The notes under the pieces were generated by a model. It saw only the letters and a list, made by a program, of their open reading frames with translations. It searched no databases and was not told where the DNA came from. From the NCBI GenBank assembly GCA_021234155.1, contig JAJEKV010000127.1, positions 560,001-624,000 on the forward strand: a DNA stretch of 64,000 nucleotides, written 5' to 3'. A program made the position numbers and the translations under genes. How positions within the stretch are numbered: the first letter of the stretch is position 1; each line of letters begins with the position of its first letter. Source of the DNA: Isoetes taiwanensis. Its lineage: Eukaryota; Streptophyta; Lycopodiopsida; Isoetales; Isoetaceae. Below, one piece after another: positions 36,568-47,107 of this stretch.

Positions 36568-36838
36568 GGGTGTAAATTCTTTGGTGGTGTACAACTTTCC
36601 GCGATAGCACTTAGCACATAAAGCACTTAGCTAATACAAAATTTGATATTACGAAATAATTATATTAGTTGGTCCCTCATTTTTCCTACTTTAATGTTTT
36701 AAAGACACGTTTATTATTTGCAATACTCAATTTTCAAACACAATATGCATGTCAAATTCATGTTGGATGTGAGATTTTTAGCAGTTAAAGCACTTATCTG
36801 GACAGTGCTTGTTGACCACCAGTAAAGAATTTACACCC
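36568..36838. mobile_element. MITE of 271 bp with 15-bp perfect terminal repeats
   Basis: GGGTGTAAATTCTTT at 36,568 and its exact reverse complement ending at 36,838 bound the element. The similarity continues imperfectly inwards (ggtggtgtacaac versus ggtggtcaacaag). Both ends are flanked by TACT (36,564-36,567 and 36,839-36,842), a possible 4-bp target duplication. The repeated word gcacttagc/aagcacttat lies inside. There is no coding capacity. Confidence 0.75.
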
Positions 36839-37208
36839 TACTGTCCTCTGAGAAAATCCGCATCCTCCATGAATAAACAAATCCCTCTTCATATCTGCCC
36901 CATTTTTTGTCCTTCTTTTCTTATGGTCTAATCTGTAAGAAAAGATAGGTTCCTCTTCCCTGCATGGAGGGGTATTCAAAGAAACATTATTCCGGCAAGG
37001 ATCCAAAGAAATATTACTTCGGCAACGATCCAACAATTTTGGGGGAAACTTAGATGCGGTTTTTTTCCGAAGTGTTTTGGGTGTTCGTTACCAAAAATTG
37101 AGATATTCTTGTGCGGGAAACACCTGGTACGGCACTACCATACTTCATTGTGAAGGCGGGAAGACAGAGTAGTAGAAGAGGAAAGAATAGAGCATTCCCG
37201 CAGCAGAC
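36839..37208. other. Leader/promoter side of the 174-codon ORF
   Basis: No gene. A short repeat (attatt/cttcggcaacgatcc-like, at 36,985-37,032) occurs twice. The last 60 bp are purine-rich and run into the ATG at 37,209. Confidence 0.4.
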
Positions 37209-37733
37209 ATGGTAACCACGAGGCTTCAACAGGGAGAAAATGGCCTACGCATGCAGCGAGCACTATCTGAATCGCTTCTGGATAGACTGAATGACATACA
37301 GAAGGAGATCTTAAGAAATTTCAAGAAAAGACATAGCAACGAGTTCCGAAGCTGCGTTAGTCGACTAAAGAAGGTAGAGGCTCATACAGGAGGAGCTAAC
37401 GAGGAGGCAGACGCAATGGGGAAGCAAGAACAAGTAGATTACATTCTACAGCTGAAAAGGGAAGTAATCAGATGCAAGGCACTGGAAGTAATGCTGAAAA
37501 CGACAGAGTTGTGGCTGAACAATGATCTCAAGTGCCATTTCGAGAGAAACTACCACCTCTTCCAACAGAAAAGGGAAGCACATGTGCTGTTATTGCTGGA
37601 CAGGACGCAACACAATGCAAAAGTACTCGACAAAATCTTAGCGATCTTCGGCAACAAACTGGAATATTCACTCACACTGGCGGACATGATATCCGAAAAT
37701 GAAAGCGGACCATTACCGATTGGATCAATATAG
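37209..37733 (+). CDS. Small intact coiled-coil protein of unknown function
   Basis: This is an uninterrupted frame of 174 codons with an ATG in the context acATGGTAACC. The protein is hydrophilic and mostly helical by eye. It is basic in the first 60 residues (RLNDIQKEILRNFKKRHSNE), then has heptad-like Leu/Ile spacing (YILQLKREVIRCKALEVMLK) and ends LPIGSI. No domain is recognisable. It sits left of the methyltransferase gene (38.2-41.6 kb), which ends 0.5 kb away and converges on it. That position, and an intact frame in a region where everything else is decayed, suggest either a small host gene or an accessory gene of the neighbouring element. I cannot decide which. Confidence 0.55.
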   Translation: MVTTRLQQGENGLRMQRALSESLLDRLNDIQKEILRNFKKRHSNEFRSCVSRLKKVEAHTGGANEEADAMGKQEQVDYILQLKREVIRCKALEVMLKTTELWLNNDLKCHFERNYHLFQQKREAHVLLLLDRTQHNAKVLDKILAIFGNKLEYSLTLADMISENESGPLPIGSI

Positions 37734-38226
37734 ATGCAGGTGGTTTGCTTGTAGACCAGTGCTTCTTCACTTTTTGTTCATGATTTGTTTGAACACTTCA
37801 TGAAGTACAAAGTTAAGATATATTTGCAAACATTACTTGTATTCGTTCTATTGGTATGCTTTTAAACAGATCTACATGTGAAACCCCGCTTCTTCACTTA
37901 TTTTTGATACTTTGTTTTTACAGTTCATAAAACATAAAGTTCAACAATATTTGCAATCATGAGTTGCATGCGTAAGAAATATCGATCTAAGATAGGAACT
38001 ACCAATCCATGTCATTCTTCTTCTGTCTCGTCATCTACATAAATGCATCGTCTTATCCTTTTTTTTGCTGGTAACAAAATAGGTGACTCAATCAGCTCCA
38101 TAAGATAGGCTGCTTGAGCTGCATAAGGTGGCAGCATGCTGTTGGTAATGGCAGGTCAGTTAGTTATGTATGTGAAAAAAAAAAAAAACAATGAAAGTAC
38201 TTGAAATATTTCTGAATGAAATACAA
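37734..38226. other. Convergent intergenic region
   Basis: About 0.5 kb between the 174-codon ORF and the 3' end of the methyltransferase-like gene. It is AT-rich with a 12-A run at 38,178. I see nothing else. Confidence 0.5.
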
Positions 38227-39632
38227 CTAGTCATCTGGTTCATCCACATCCTCGGCCACAATGTCTGCTTCATCAACATTTCCAGAAATATCTTCAAAGG
38301 CATGGTCTTTGACAATTATATCCTCATTGTTTGCGTATTTGTATGACAGACGATTGTCTTTGACATCTTCATACATGTCTCGGTCTTGCTCTAGGCCATA
38401 ATAATGTCTACCACGAATGGCACATGCCTCCATGAGTGAACCAACACCAGGCATTAGATCCAACACCAATGAATTTGCGGGGGAAAAGCTGGATACAATG
38501 AACTCCATGAAACGGACTGATTTTTCAAGATTACACCTGTCATTTTTTTTCTTCGATACAAATAACTTCTCTTCATCTGGCAGGTAATGCACAAGTGTTG
38601 ATGCATGTGATTAAGGTCTGCACTGCTGAAGACATTCTTAGTGATCCGTGGTGTTTTCAGCCCTGCCCTGGAATACACTGATAAGCAGAGGTGGTTATTG
38701 TTAATTGTACCAAGTTCATCTGTAGTGACACCAAAGGGTGTGGAACTGTATATATGGTACAATCTCCTTTTCTGCAAATTTCTTTTCTTTGCATTGAAAT
38801 CGATATTCGGTAGTTGATCATCCGTGCATATGACTATGAAGAAGCCATTGTCATTCATACATAAGTTTGCAATGGCAGTGATGTTTTCAATGAAAATGGG
38901 GTTGCAGGAATTCCACTGTGGAATTGTGGAATGACCACATGTTGGTAATTGATTTGTAGGAAGATCACAGAAAATAATGTGGCAGCCCCAATCCCTGTAC
39001 TTACCATTCCTTTTGTAAGCATGTTCAGATAACTTAATCTGTTTTCCAAAATCTCGAAGTACCTTAAAAATTGATGACTCGGAATCTGAAGTGAAACTTG
39101 CTGTTAAAGCAGATGCACTTGCCCATACATAACCTATAGAGCAACCACCATATTTTATTGAATCATGCTCAGCAGGATCTCCATGTCCTGATACTATATT
39201 ATTCTTACTAGATCTGTTGACGTTCACATCCAGGGTATCATCTATATTTTCCAAGTTCTCTACATTCTCTTCATCTGAAATGAGAATTTCGTCTACTCTT
39301 TTTGTTTTTTTTTTTTTAACTTCTCCTTGCGTTTTCTTTTTGTATTTTCCATCTCTGGACTTGACACATCTTTAGAATTTGATGGCTTATTTGAGTCTAT
39401 ATCTGTTTGAGAACATACTGCCCATGTATCCTTCTCTTCCTTTGGATACTCACTTTCTGGAAAGTCTAACCACCAGGGACACTCCTCAATTTCAAATTCT
39501 ACTAACCTCGTATTGAATCTCATATTGAGATTATCTGAGTACATCCATCCTTGATCGTCAGTTTGCTTCCATGGCAAGACAGCATTTGGTAGTTTGTCAA
39601 CGTATTTCCTCTGAATAGCATGCTTGATGTAC

Positions 39633-39712
39633 CTGGAATTGCCAATAAAGAATAACTTTTAGTGAACCAATAAGTCTTGAATCTTACTCAACAAGATTAT
39701 ATGCCAGATTAC
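39633..39712 (-). other. Intron 3 recognised in the methyltransferase-like gene
   Basis: Donor GTCTTCAG|gtaatctg and acceptor ggcaattccag|GTACATC join AKRTVF-R to YIKHAIQRKYVDKLPNAVL in frame. Length 80 bp. Confidence 0.7.
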
Positions 39713-40294
39713 CTGAAGACCGTTCTTTTAGCACAATTGAGAAGATCATGTGCATTATCCTAAGCAACTGTGTGGGACATGTGCTTTTCATTGTTCACGA
39801 ATATTTTTTTCCTGTACTCCATTTTCATGTAATGGAACCAGGTATGAACAGTTTCTGTGGTGTTCTCTAAATGAACAAATTCAGGCTCATCCTCTTGTAT
39901 GGCATTTAGAACTTCCTTGCTTTTTTTCAGTAAATGCTTCAACCAAGTTTCTTTTTTGATCCATTCATGGAAATCCCTGTCATTACCTGGCATTCTGTAG
40001 CTATTCAACAGGTTTGAATATCCAATTGTTTCTAACATCATTGTCTACTGTTGCCTTGGCCATATCATATAACTTTTCTAGTGTTAGTTTGAAAACTTTT
40101 GTGCTGACATCTTTGGAGGTTACTGCCTTAAGCCATGTTGGTCCCAAGCTAGGACAAACTATTGCTAAGTATTTATGTAGCTTGTTTGTCCATCTTCTTC
40201 TAACTTTCTTCTCGGATTTTTCTCGTGCTTTTAACTCTGGCATTTTCTGGGTGTGGACCTTCAGCAACAATTCAATGTCATTTTCAATATTAGC

Positions 40295-40361
40295 CTACAA
40301 ATAGTTGCTGCCAGTTTCCACAATAATCATAATATTGGTTTGAGTGCCAGATTTAACTTAC
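40295..40361 (-). other. Intron 2 recognised in the methyltransferase-like gene
   Basis: Donor TATAAA|gtaagtt and acceptor atttgtag|GCTAAT join AQILYK to ANIENDIELLLK. Length 67 bp. Confidence 0.7.
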
Positions 40362-40564
40362 TTTATATAAGATTTGTGCTAGCATGAATCTAGTCAGAGG
40401 GTACCAAGGTTCCTCTCCTAGCACTTTCACTTCTTTTGTTCGAGCTTTTGCTATTTCTTCTTCTGTCACTTCTTTGGTAAACTCTCAAGTCTCTGGTTGC
40501 CACTTTGTGCACTGCATACAAAATATCCTTAAGTGTCTCTCTTACAACTCCTTTTTCGTTCAGT

Positions 40565-40636
40565 CTACATGGAAAAAACATTCATTTAGTACAAGTAATG
40601 GCAAATGATTGATTCTAGTTCCAATTCTGAACTTAC
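40565..40636 (-). other. Intron 1 recognised in the methyltransferase-like gene
   Basis: Donor AATGA|gtaagttc and acceptor ccatgtag|ACTG join RRIN-E to LNEKGVVRETLKDI in frame. Length 72 bp. The strong consensus splice sites show that the gene is eukaryotic in form despite its prokaryote-like domains. Confidence 0.75.
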
Positions 40637-41626
40637 TCATTAATTCTTCTCATTGCGGTTATGAGTTCAGCCTCTCTTTTTCTATCGACCTCCACAAAGG
40701 TTGCTTGAACTCTAATGTGCATGTTCGGGGCATATGTATATCTTTCAGAATTTTCCTGCATCCATGCATTGGTACGATGGTTCCCATCCCAACACAAGAA
40801 CATTTTACCCGATAGATCTGACCAATGCGGATTATTGGAAAGTTCCTGCTCAAAATTTTCATTCTCCACTTGCCAATTGTCATCCCAAGAACTGATCAAT
40901 TCCTCGGTAACAGGAGTCTCTTTACCCTTAGGTCCCTTTATAGACAATATGAATTGTCCCTTTTGCATAATATAACCGTCTCTTCGTAGAGTATCACGCA
41001 ACTGTTGGCAACCATTCTCACAGCCTCGTGTATTTGTATTCTGCATAATGGAATAAGGGGTGGAGGAGATTCCCTGTTAATTTTGTAGCTCCTTTAATGT
41101 CTGTGATACTTGATTAACAATGAATGAAGCTGGTAGCTCGTCATTGTCTCCTTTACATTGTTGTGTGGCCCCAACACTATCCCCTCCCTGTTGTTGCATG
41201 ACATCAATGGTTTCTCCTTTACCTTCATCCGAGTTTACCACATTATCATCTTCCTGAATTTCACAATTATGGGGAATGGCCACATGAAGATGAGGTTCAG
41301 TAGCATCTATTGCATCATAGTTAGTACTATGGGAGGCCATGTCTGTGCCAATGTCAGTAGCCTCTGAAGTCATCTTTCTGTCAGTAATAATAGAATCTGA
41401 TTGGGCGATAATCAGAGAGTGAGAACTTTCTCCAGAGTTTGTTGTTGTTGTCCTTTGTTTTCGAGGCTTTCTTGGTGGAGTTTTCATGCGCTCAAAGACT
41501 GGACCTTTGTAGTCAAGATTCTTGCGGGTGAAGTACATAATCTTCAACTGCGGCAACATTGAAGTCATCAGGGAAAAAAAAATATACATCAGGAATGCAG
41601 TAAAATACTCGGTCAAAACTCAGTCA

Positions 41627-41875
41627 AAACTCGAACGGCACCGTTCAAGAAATTGTGGACATATTGAATAGGCTAATTCGAACATAAAACTGTACCATGA
41701 AAACTCGAACGGCACCGTTCGAGGAATTGTTGATAGCTTGAATAGGCTTTCTTGAACATAAAACTGTGTCATGAAAACTCGAACGGCACCGTTCGAGAAA
41801 TTGTGGATGGCTGGAATAGACTTTCTTGAACATAAAACTGTGTCTTGAAAACTCGAACGGCACCGTTCAAGAAAT
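41627..41875. repeat. Four 74-bp direct repeats, each with an 18-bp hyphenated palindrome
   Basis: The palindrome TCGAACGGCACCGTTCGA (8-bp arms, CA centre; the first and last copies end CAAG instead of CGAG) starts at 41,631, 41,705, 41,779 and 41,853, exactly 74 bp apart. The spacer text (aattgtggat...cttgaacataaaactgtgtc) is also conserved. The array lies between the divergent methyltransferase-like and transposase-like genes, upstream of or within the first intron of the former. 74 bp is close to seven helical turns, so the palindromes would lie on one face of the DNA. It is a strong candidate protein-binding array for a promoter, the transposase or the ParB-like protein. The exact role is inference. 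Confidence 0.9.
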
Positions 41876-43332
41876 GAACGAACTTGAGAAAACTTGAGAA
41901 TGAAATGTTCGCATTGCAGTGGAAAGAAAAAATATGATATCAACCTGTGTTCTTGCTCTCCGGCCTTGGTGACGGATCAATCGAAGAGCACATCATCCGC
42001 TTTGGGTATAAGGTTTACTGTTCAACCGATTCAAATGTTTTAATGAAAACACCCACTTATTATAATCAGGTGAGAACACTAAAATGCATTATTTCTTTGT
42101 TGGTGGGATTGAAATTCGCTAGCCGTTGGAAATGTAACTGACAGTAGTGCACCAGTGAATTACGCAAACATAATTTTTAATTAACCGTTGGGACTGTCAT
42201 ATTAAACGAGTTTAAACGGGAGTAAAAATGTTACTTTGCCATATGGCGTCTTATCTCACAGTGAAAGCTTCAGGTCTACAACAAATACTGCTGCTTCCTT
42301 TCCAAAATGGAGTATGTGAGGTTAGTACAGCAGATTTGTCTAGAACTTTCAATGTACTACCTAGCAATTTATGTATGATTCAAAGTTCGACAGATGTGGA
42401 ATCCAATGTAGCTAGCACTGTGGTTGTTGAATCTGTTAGTGCTTCTGGACTAGGAATTTTTAAGGTTGAGGAAAGAAATGGCACGGTTGTGGAGGTACAT
42501 GTATGGTATTCCTGCAGAAGGCAAATCTCCTCTATGTCCAGTTGTCCTTGATTCACCACATTCTTCCAATGGAGCAACTACATCCCAATGCACTTCTACG
42601 TACTTAAAGATAACATCATGTCCCATTAATAGCAAACTTAAAAAATTGTTATTGGAAATTGGAAAACCAAGGCAGGTGGAATGTTTGCCGCAATATTATA
42701 ATGGAAAAATTGTTTTTGAGTTGCCAGGTCAGTCCATCAGTAAAACCCCGATGGAAGGTATGCAACATTCGGTTGATCCACACGTATGGACGCATGCCAA
42801 CAGGACTGACATACCTAGTTTTGATGGGACAGTAAGATTATCATATTGTGGTCGCCACTTGCAATGTAAAAACATGTCCTGTGATCATTTATTGACTAAA
42901 GGCAACCAAAATGAGTTGCACTGGAGAGGTGCATTGCAGAGAAGACCTGAGATTGATGAACTCACTTCATTCCATGGATCTATAAGTTGTGAATATTGTC
43001 ATCTGCCACCTACTTGTGTGGCACGTTGTCTGGTATCCATGTTGCTTGCCTAACAGAATCTCAGAAACAAGGCTAGCTGTCCATACTGGTGAGCACACAC
43101 ATCCCATTAAAAGGGCAGAATGCAGAAGTCAAGTCAAGCGGATGAGGGACTTAGTTAACTCAGACACAGCCTTATATCTTGGTGGGCCTAGACATAAACA
43201 GAATGAATTAGCTATGGATGAAATTGTTCGTTCAATTATGGGCTCCTCAGAGGGAGACAGTGTTGAGAAGATGGATACAGATCAAATAAACGAGTTGTTG
43301 ACAAGGTTGGAACCATTATGCAATCAGAGAAG

Positions 43333-43402
43333 GTATGCGATTGATATTACTTAATAAATTATATTAAGAAGTTATTTGACATGAAGAATATTGCTTGTGT
43401 AG
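43333..43402 (+). other. Intron in the MULE-like transposase gene
   Basis: AGAAG|gtatgcg ... ttgcttgtgtag|GTTGAAG joins CNQRR to LKRWIDDARRRN without frame change. Length 70 bp. Confidence 0.75.
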
Positions 43403-43709
43403 GTTGAAGAGATGGATTGATGATGCGAGGAGAAGAAATAGGCAATGTACAGATGATATTTCTGGTTTATTGGAGTTAAAGAAAAGAAGCAAATATGAAT
43501 ATTTCCATGGATCTAAATTCCCTTACCAGCTACATGATCCGCTAAATAAACGCTGTTACATTTTCAAAATGTCTACAACTGGTTCTGGATCAGGGGTTGA
43601 TTTGGTCAACAGGATGAGACCAACGGGTGATCTTAGCAACAGTTGGGTGCATTTTGATCACGTCAAACGAAGGGTGGACAACCTTAGCTTGTCATGTGTA
43701 TGATCACAA

Positions 43710-43780
43710 GTAAGCGGTTTGCGAAAATCAAATGAAACAAGTTCATTGATAAGTTTTTAACATGTTTGTTTTACGCGCAG
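43710..43780 (+). other. Second intron in the MULE-like transposase gene
   Basis: CACAA|gtaagcgg ... ttacgcgcag|AATTAAG joins CHVYDHK to IKALLTIAVCDM. Length 71 bp. Confidence 0.75.
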
Positions 43781-45538
43781 AATTAAGGCCCTATTGACAA
43801 TTGCGGTTTGTGACATGAAGACAGAAGATGCAGAGGCACAGAAAAAGTTTTGGAGGAAGCTTAATAAGGTTATGGTAGCAAAAGGTTTTTCAAAAGCCGA
43901 GTTTTTTGGGTTCATGGCAGATGAAGCTCAACCTAATTGGATTGCAGTCAGGGAGGTTTTCTTCAATGGGGAAACTAGACCCGAAAAAGAGCATTCTGTT
44001 ACTTCCATTTCGAACAATGCATGCATCGACATACAGAATATTGGGACGCCCATAAGGATTTGTGTAGAAAATGACATCAATCAGCAACTGAGGAGGAAGC
44101 AGATAAAATATACCACTCAATAATGGATTGGTGGGTGGGCAAGACTACAGACAATCATATTAAAGTTTTGAGTTCTTGGCTATCATGGTGGCATCATAGG
44201 GTAAGCAGATGGGGTAGGTTTATGGTCAACAAACAGAATTGGCAGACAGCAATACATATTCCACAAACAAACTTATTAGAGGCAAAGCACGAGAGTTGGT
44301 TAGTAGCATCAGGAAACAAGAATAATTTTTCCTTGTATGATGCCTCCCTCTTCGATCTCCCAGAAGCTGTTCTTCAAAGTACCAAATACAAATCATTTCT
44401 AGACTGCAACTACTTGGGTACTGGTCCAGGTGTGTCAGATCTTTTTAATAGACTACAAAATCATCAAAGCAGTGGTGCTAAGTTTAAGGAGGTAACCAAC
44501 GTTATAAACTTGGAAGCTGAAATGGCAGGCTTTGAAGAGCATGACAGCAGTGCAGGAGGTAACTTGAAGACTGTGTACAAGAAGCAACGTTCCATAGACA
44601 TAGTTGATCTCACAGCAGAATCAGGAACTCATCGTCCCGACAAGCATGCAATTAATGTTAGCAGAGTACGTAAGGATGATCCTGTAGTGAGGACTCTTTT
44701 CAATGGTTCTTTGGAAGAGAAGACTGTGCACAGGTCTCTTTGGGCTATTTGATAAACAGAAGCAGGCAGTAAGGTCCGGTGTCAAGGGAGGAAGTCAGAA
44801 CATGGAAAAAAAATGTAATAATCCAATTAATGCGGGTATTCAACCAACAGCTGCTCCTTGCTTTTATGGTTTAAGAGAATTCCGGGGACAACGAGTTTCA
44901 CAAATGATGTGGTTTTGTCCTACTACAGTTGAATGCACATGTTTTCCAGATAAGTCTTTGGTGTATCCCCCACAAAGACCACTATTGTGGCCCGTGGATA
45001 AAGATACTGACTTAACCAATGAAGAGATTGAGAAACTTGGAGCAGCAGGCTTCTTGTTGGGTGTAGATCTCAATCTAGCTTGACTGCAGCCAATGCAGCC
45101 TCGAGTATGCAAGCACGTAGATCCACCATGGCAGGGTCTGCTAGCTCTGTAAAGAGCAGAACTAAAATGACAAGGAAGGGGAAAGTTGTTAATTACAGGA
45201 AGGAAATGAATGGAGAGACGAAGGTCAGATTTGAGCAGTCAAAGAGAATGAAGGTGGATTCTGTGCAAGAGAAGACCTACTTAAAAAATAAACATGTGGA
45301 CTATGTAGTCAAACGTGAAGATAGCACGTACATTGTATCCATTAAGGACGAACCAGAATGCAGTTGTCCGGATTTCAAACACATAGAAAGGATAAGAGGA
45401 TTCATACCTTGCAAGCACTTGTTGTACGTATACAATCAAGTGCTTGGAATCGATCCAGTATCCGACCCTGCAGTGATCCAGCCTAACGGAAGCTGTGTTG
45501 TTGCGTATACTCCTGAAGTAGTTGTCAGTAGTAGATAA

Positions 45539-46136
45539 GTTTATGCATTGCTATACTTTCTTTAGGTTGGTTTACAGTTCCAGAACAGTTGTGATGTAAG
45601 TTGGCCGAGTTTATAAATATCATATTATGATGTCTTCTTAATGAAAAGTATTGACCATGTGAATTAATTTAACAATTACAAAGACTTGTGTCATTTTCTG
45701 TGCAGCATTTTATGTACTTAAAACATTCTGGTTGTTTCAGGTAATTTTAAATACATACATGTCCATGTCCTTCTGGTACAGCAAACAATTGCCTACACTA
45801 GCTGCCCTTGTCATGTACACAAATCCTATAAGCGCCAAAACATGTACAGTAAAAAAACAAGTTAGGTATTCAAATGGAAGTAGAAGCAAAAACTTTTTAC
45901 ATTCAAATTTTTCGTGGCCATATGGCTTTACATCAGAACATCCTTTTGAAAATTTAAATGCCCGGAGGCTTCAACTATTCACAATAAAAAAGCCCGGAGG
46001 CTTGTAGTCATATGGTAAGAAAAAAGCCCGGAGGCATGTACATTCCCTCGAAAAAGATAGAAGCTGGAGGCAAGTTGGTATGAAGCTGGAGGCAAGCTGG
46101 ATACTAAGAACAAGGAAAAAAAAAAGGTGCTCTGCC
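45539..46136. repeat. Spacer with short CCCGGAGGC / GCTGGAGGC repeats
   Basis: About 0.6 kb separates the SWIM-domain stop from the 3' end of the acidic-protein gene. From 45,958 to 46,105 the word (aag)cccggaggc occurs three times and gctggaggcaag(t/c)tgg twice, irregularly spaced. There is no convincing gene. Confidence 0.5.
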
Positions 46137-46571
46137 CTAACAAATTTCATTCATTTGTTTCACCATCTGCAAAACAAAAAAATAAGAAATAAGCGTTAGT
46201 TGATTGTTTGAGAAAAGAAAGAAAATATGCATGTACCATTCTATGAACTCCTCGAATTCAGCGGATTCGTCTTCAATTTCTTCATCTTCTTCATCACCTT
46301 CGGCTTCTTCTTCTTCGGTAAACCACTCATTCTCTGAAGAATCTCCTTCCCAGCCTTCAAGAACACCTATGACGAACTCCTGCTCTGAAATTTCCTCTGA
46401 TTCCTCATTTTCTGATTCCTCATCAGAGCAATCAGAGGTATCAGATGAATCAGAAGCATTCAAAGCAAGTAACGTAGGCAGCGGAGGGAACAGCGGAGGG
46501 AACACCTCTTCCAAGCCTAATAGGTGCCTCTTGGAGGACACCTTCGGCTCTTCCCCAGCTGGTCGCTTCAT
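46137..46571 (-). CDS. Small acidic protein; leader interrupted by a CACTA element
   Basis: From ATG 46,571 the protein reads MKRPAGEEPKVSSKRHLLGL, then a short hydrophobic stretch. It continues with a very acidic, serine-rich tail (DEESENEESEEISEQEF; long Glu/Asp runs to EEFIE). A likely 70-bp intron (46,167-46,236; AATG|gtacatg ... gttttgcag|ATGG) would place a stop at the junction, giving about 111 residues. Without splicing the frame remains open to 46,137. It has no domain I recognise; acidic tails occur in histone chaperones and activators, but I do not claim that. A CACTA element sits 27 bp upstream of the ATG and separates the gene from its promoter. An upstream in-frame methionine at 46,601 lies inside the transposon terminus. 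It may be a third gene of the methyltransferase/MULE unit or an unrelated host gene. Confidence 0.45.
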   Translation of the reverse strand: MKRPAGEEPKVSSKRHLLGLEEVFPPLFPPLPTLLALNASDSSDTSDCSDEESENEESEEISEQEFVIGVLEGWEGDSSENEWFTEEEEAEGDEEDEEIEDESAEFEEFIEWYMHIFFLFSNNQLTLISYFFVLQMVKQMNEIC

Positions 46572-46865
46572 GGCGATGGACAAGCGAAATTGGGCGAACA
46601 CTACAAGAGGGCATGCAATCTAAATCACTAGTTTCATCATTTATATGCTTAAAATTGCAATTTCAAAATTTTTGACTTTTGATACAATATATGACGGTAC
46701 CTGTTGATGAAACTTTGTCATCGATAAGCATCACCAATATCGATAGTTATAGTATCATTTTTTATGACATTGTAGTGATATAATAATATCATTTTTAGCC
46801 TCATCTATAATTGTAGTTATTGTATCATGCATTTTCTCATCATAATGCTATAATAATGTCAGCTA

Positions 46866-47030
46866 TAAAACCACCTGTATTGCTATAATTAAATCATTCA
46901 TAGTGTCAACATAAACATCATCCTTTGTAACACGATTAGTATCAAATAAAACCACCTGTATTGCTATAATTAAATCATTCATAGTGTCAACATAAACATC
47001 ATCCTTTGTAACACGATTAGTATCAAATAT
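46866..47030. repeat. 81-bp tandem duplication in the left subterminal region
   Basis: aaaccacctgtattgctata through cacgattagtatcaaata occurs twice, starting at about 46,869 and 46,950, with a period of 81 bp and near identity. The minus-strand frame across it repeats FDTNRVTKDDVYVDTMNDL only because 81 is a multiple of three. Confidence 0.9.
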
Positions 47031-47107
47031 CATTGCAAATAGCACATGTAATATCACACGGGGTGCTGAAAATTGTATCATTATTATTAGCGTCAAATAT
47101 AATATCA

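Larger units (their letters stand above)
38227..41616 (-). pseudogene. Decayed gene: ParB-like segment plus beta-order DNA amino-methyltransferase
   Basis: The order on the minus strand is as follows. A low-complexity N-terminal part (41,616-41,080, MKTPPRKPRKQ) is followed after one in-frame TAA (41,077-41,079) by NTRGCENGCQQLRDTLRRDG and MFLCWDGNHRTNAWMQ (about 40,758-40,795), with RREAELITAMRRINE-like sequence after it. DGNHR-A is the signature of the ParB/sulfiredoxin-like fold. A helical linker, an acidic/lysine-rich hinge and IIFCDLPTNQLP (about 38,950, where DPPY is expected) then precede SLVLDLMPGVGSLMEACA and GLEQD (38,400-38,470), the AdoMet-binding motifs. The catalytic motif before motif I is the beta-class order of bacterial N4/N6 methyltransferases. 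Three introns (40,565-40,636; 40,295-40,361; 39,633-39,712) join frames cleanly. Several one-base frameshifts and at least two stops make this copy inactive. The degenerate DPPY position raises doubt about catalysis even in the parent gene. Confidence 0.6.
41947..45538 (+). pseudogene. Decayed MULE-like transposase with C-terminal SWIM zinc finger
   Basis: A possible first exon ends ...TPTYYNQ|gtgagaac at 42,069. The main body runs through CEYCHLPPTCVARC (cysteine-rich), RLAVHTGEHTHPI and KYEYFHGSKFPYQLHDPLNK. It then reaches the core: FDHVKR, TLACHVYDHK, LTIAVCDMKTED, KFWRKLNKVM and FFGFMADEAQPNWIAVREV (about 43,911-43,960). After that come WWVGKT...LSSWLSWWHHRVSRWG and LDCNYLGTGPG. The end has CSCPDF...IPCKHLL (45,359-45,418), a C-x-C-x14-C-x-H SWIM finger. 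A DDE-type MULE core followed by SWIM is the usual Mutator-superfamily transposase layout. Introns of 70 bp (43,333-43,402) and 71 bp (43,710-43,780) are clear. At least five one-base frameshifts (about 42,510, 43,030, 43,670, 44,000 and 44,740) and a stop disable the copy. Confidence 0.7.

Noticed and set aside
41627-41875. CRISPR-like array of palindromic repeats
   Set aside because: The spacers are conserved repeats of each other, the genome is eukaryotic and no cas genes are present. It is a tandem repeat.
41620-41943. Minus-strand ORF with repeated FLERCRSSF segments
   Set aside because: It is the translation of the 74-bp repeats and shifts frame between copies, because 74 is not a multiple of three.
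42499-42521. 23-bp intron (gtacatg...cctgcag) in the MULE-like gene
   Set aside because: It is too short to splice and does not restore the conserved frame; a frameshift fits better.
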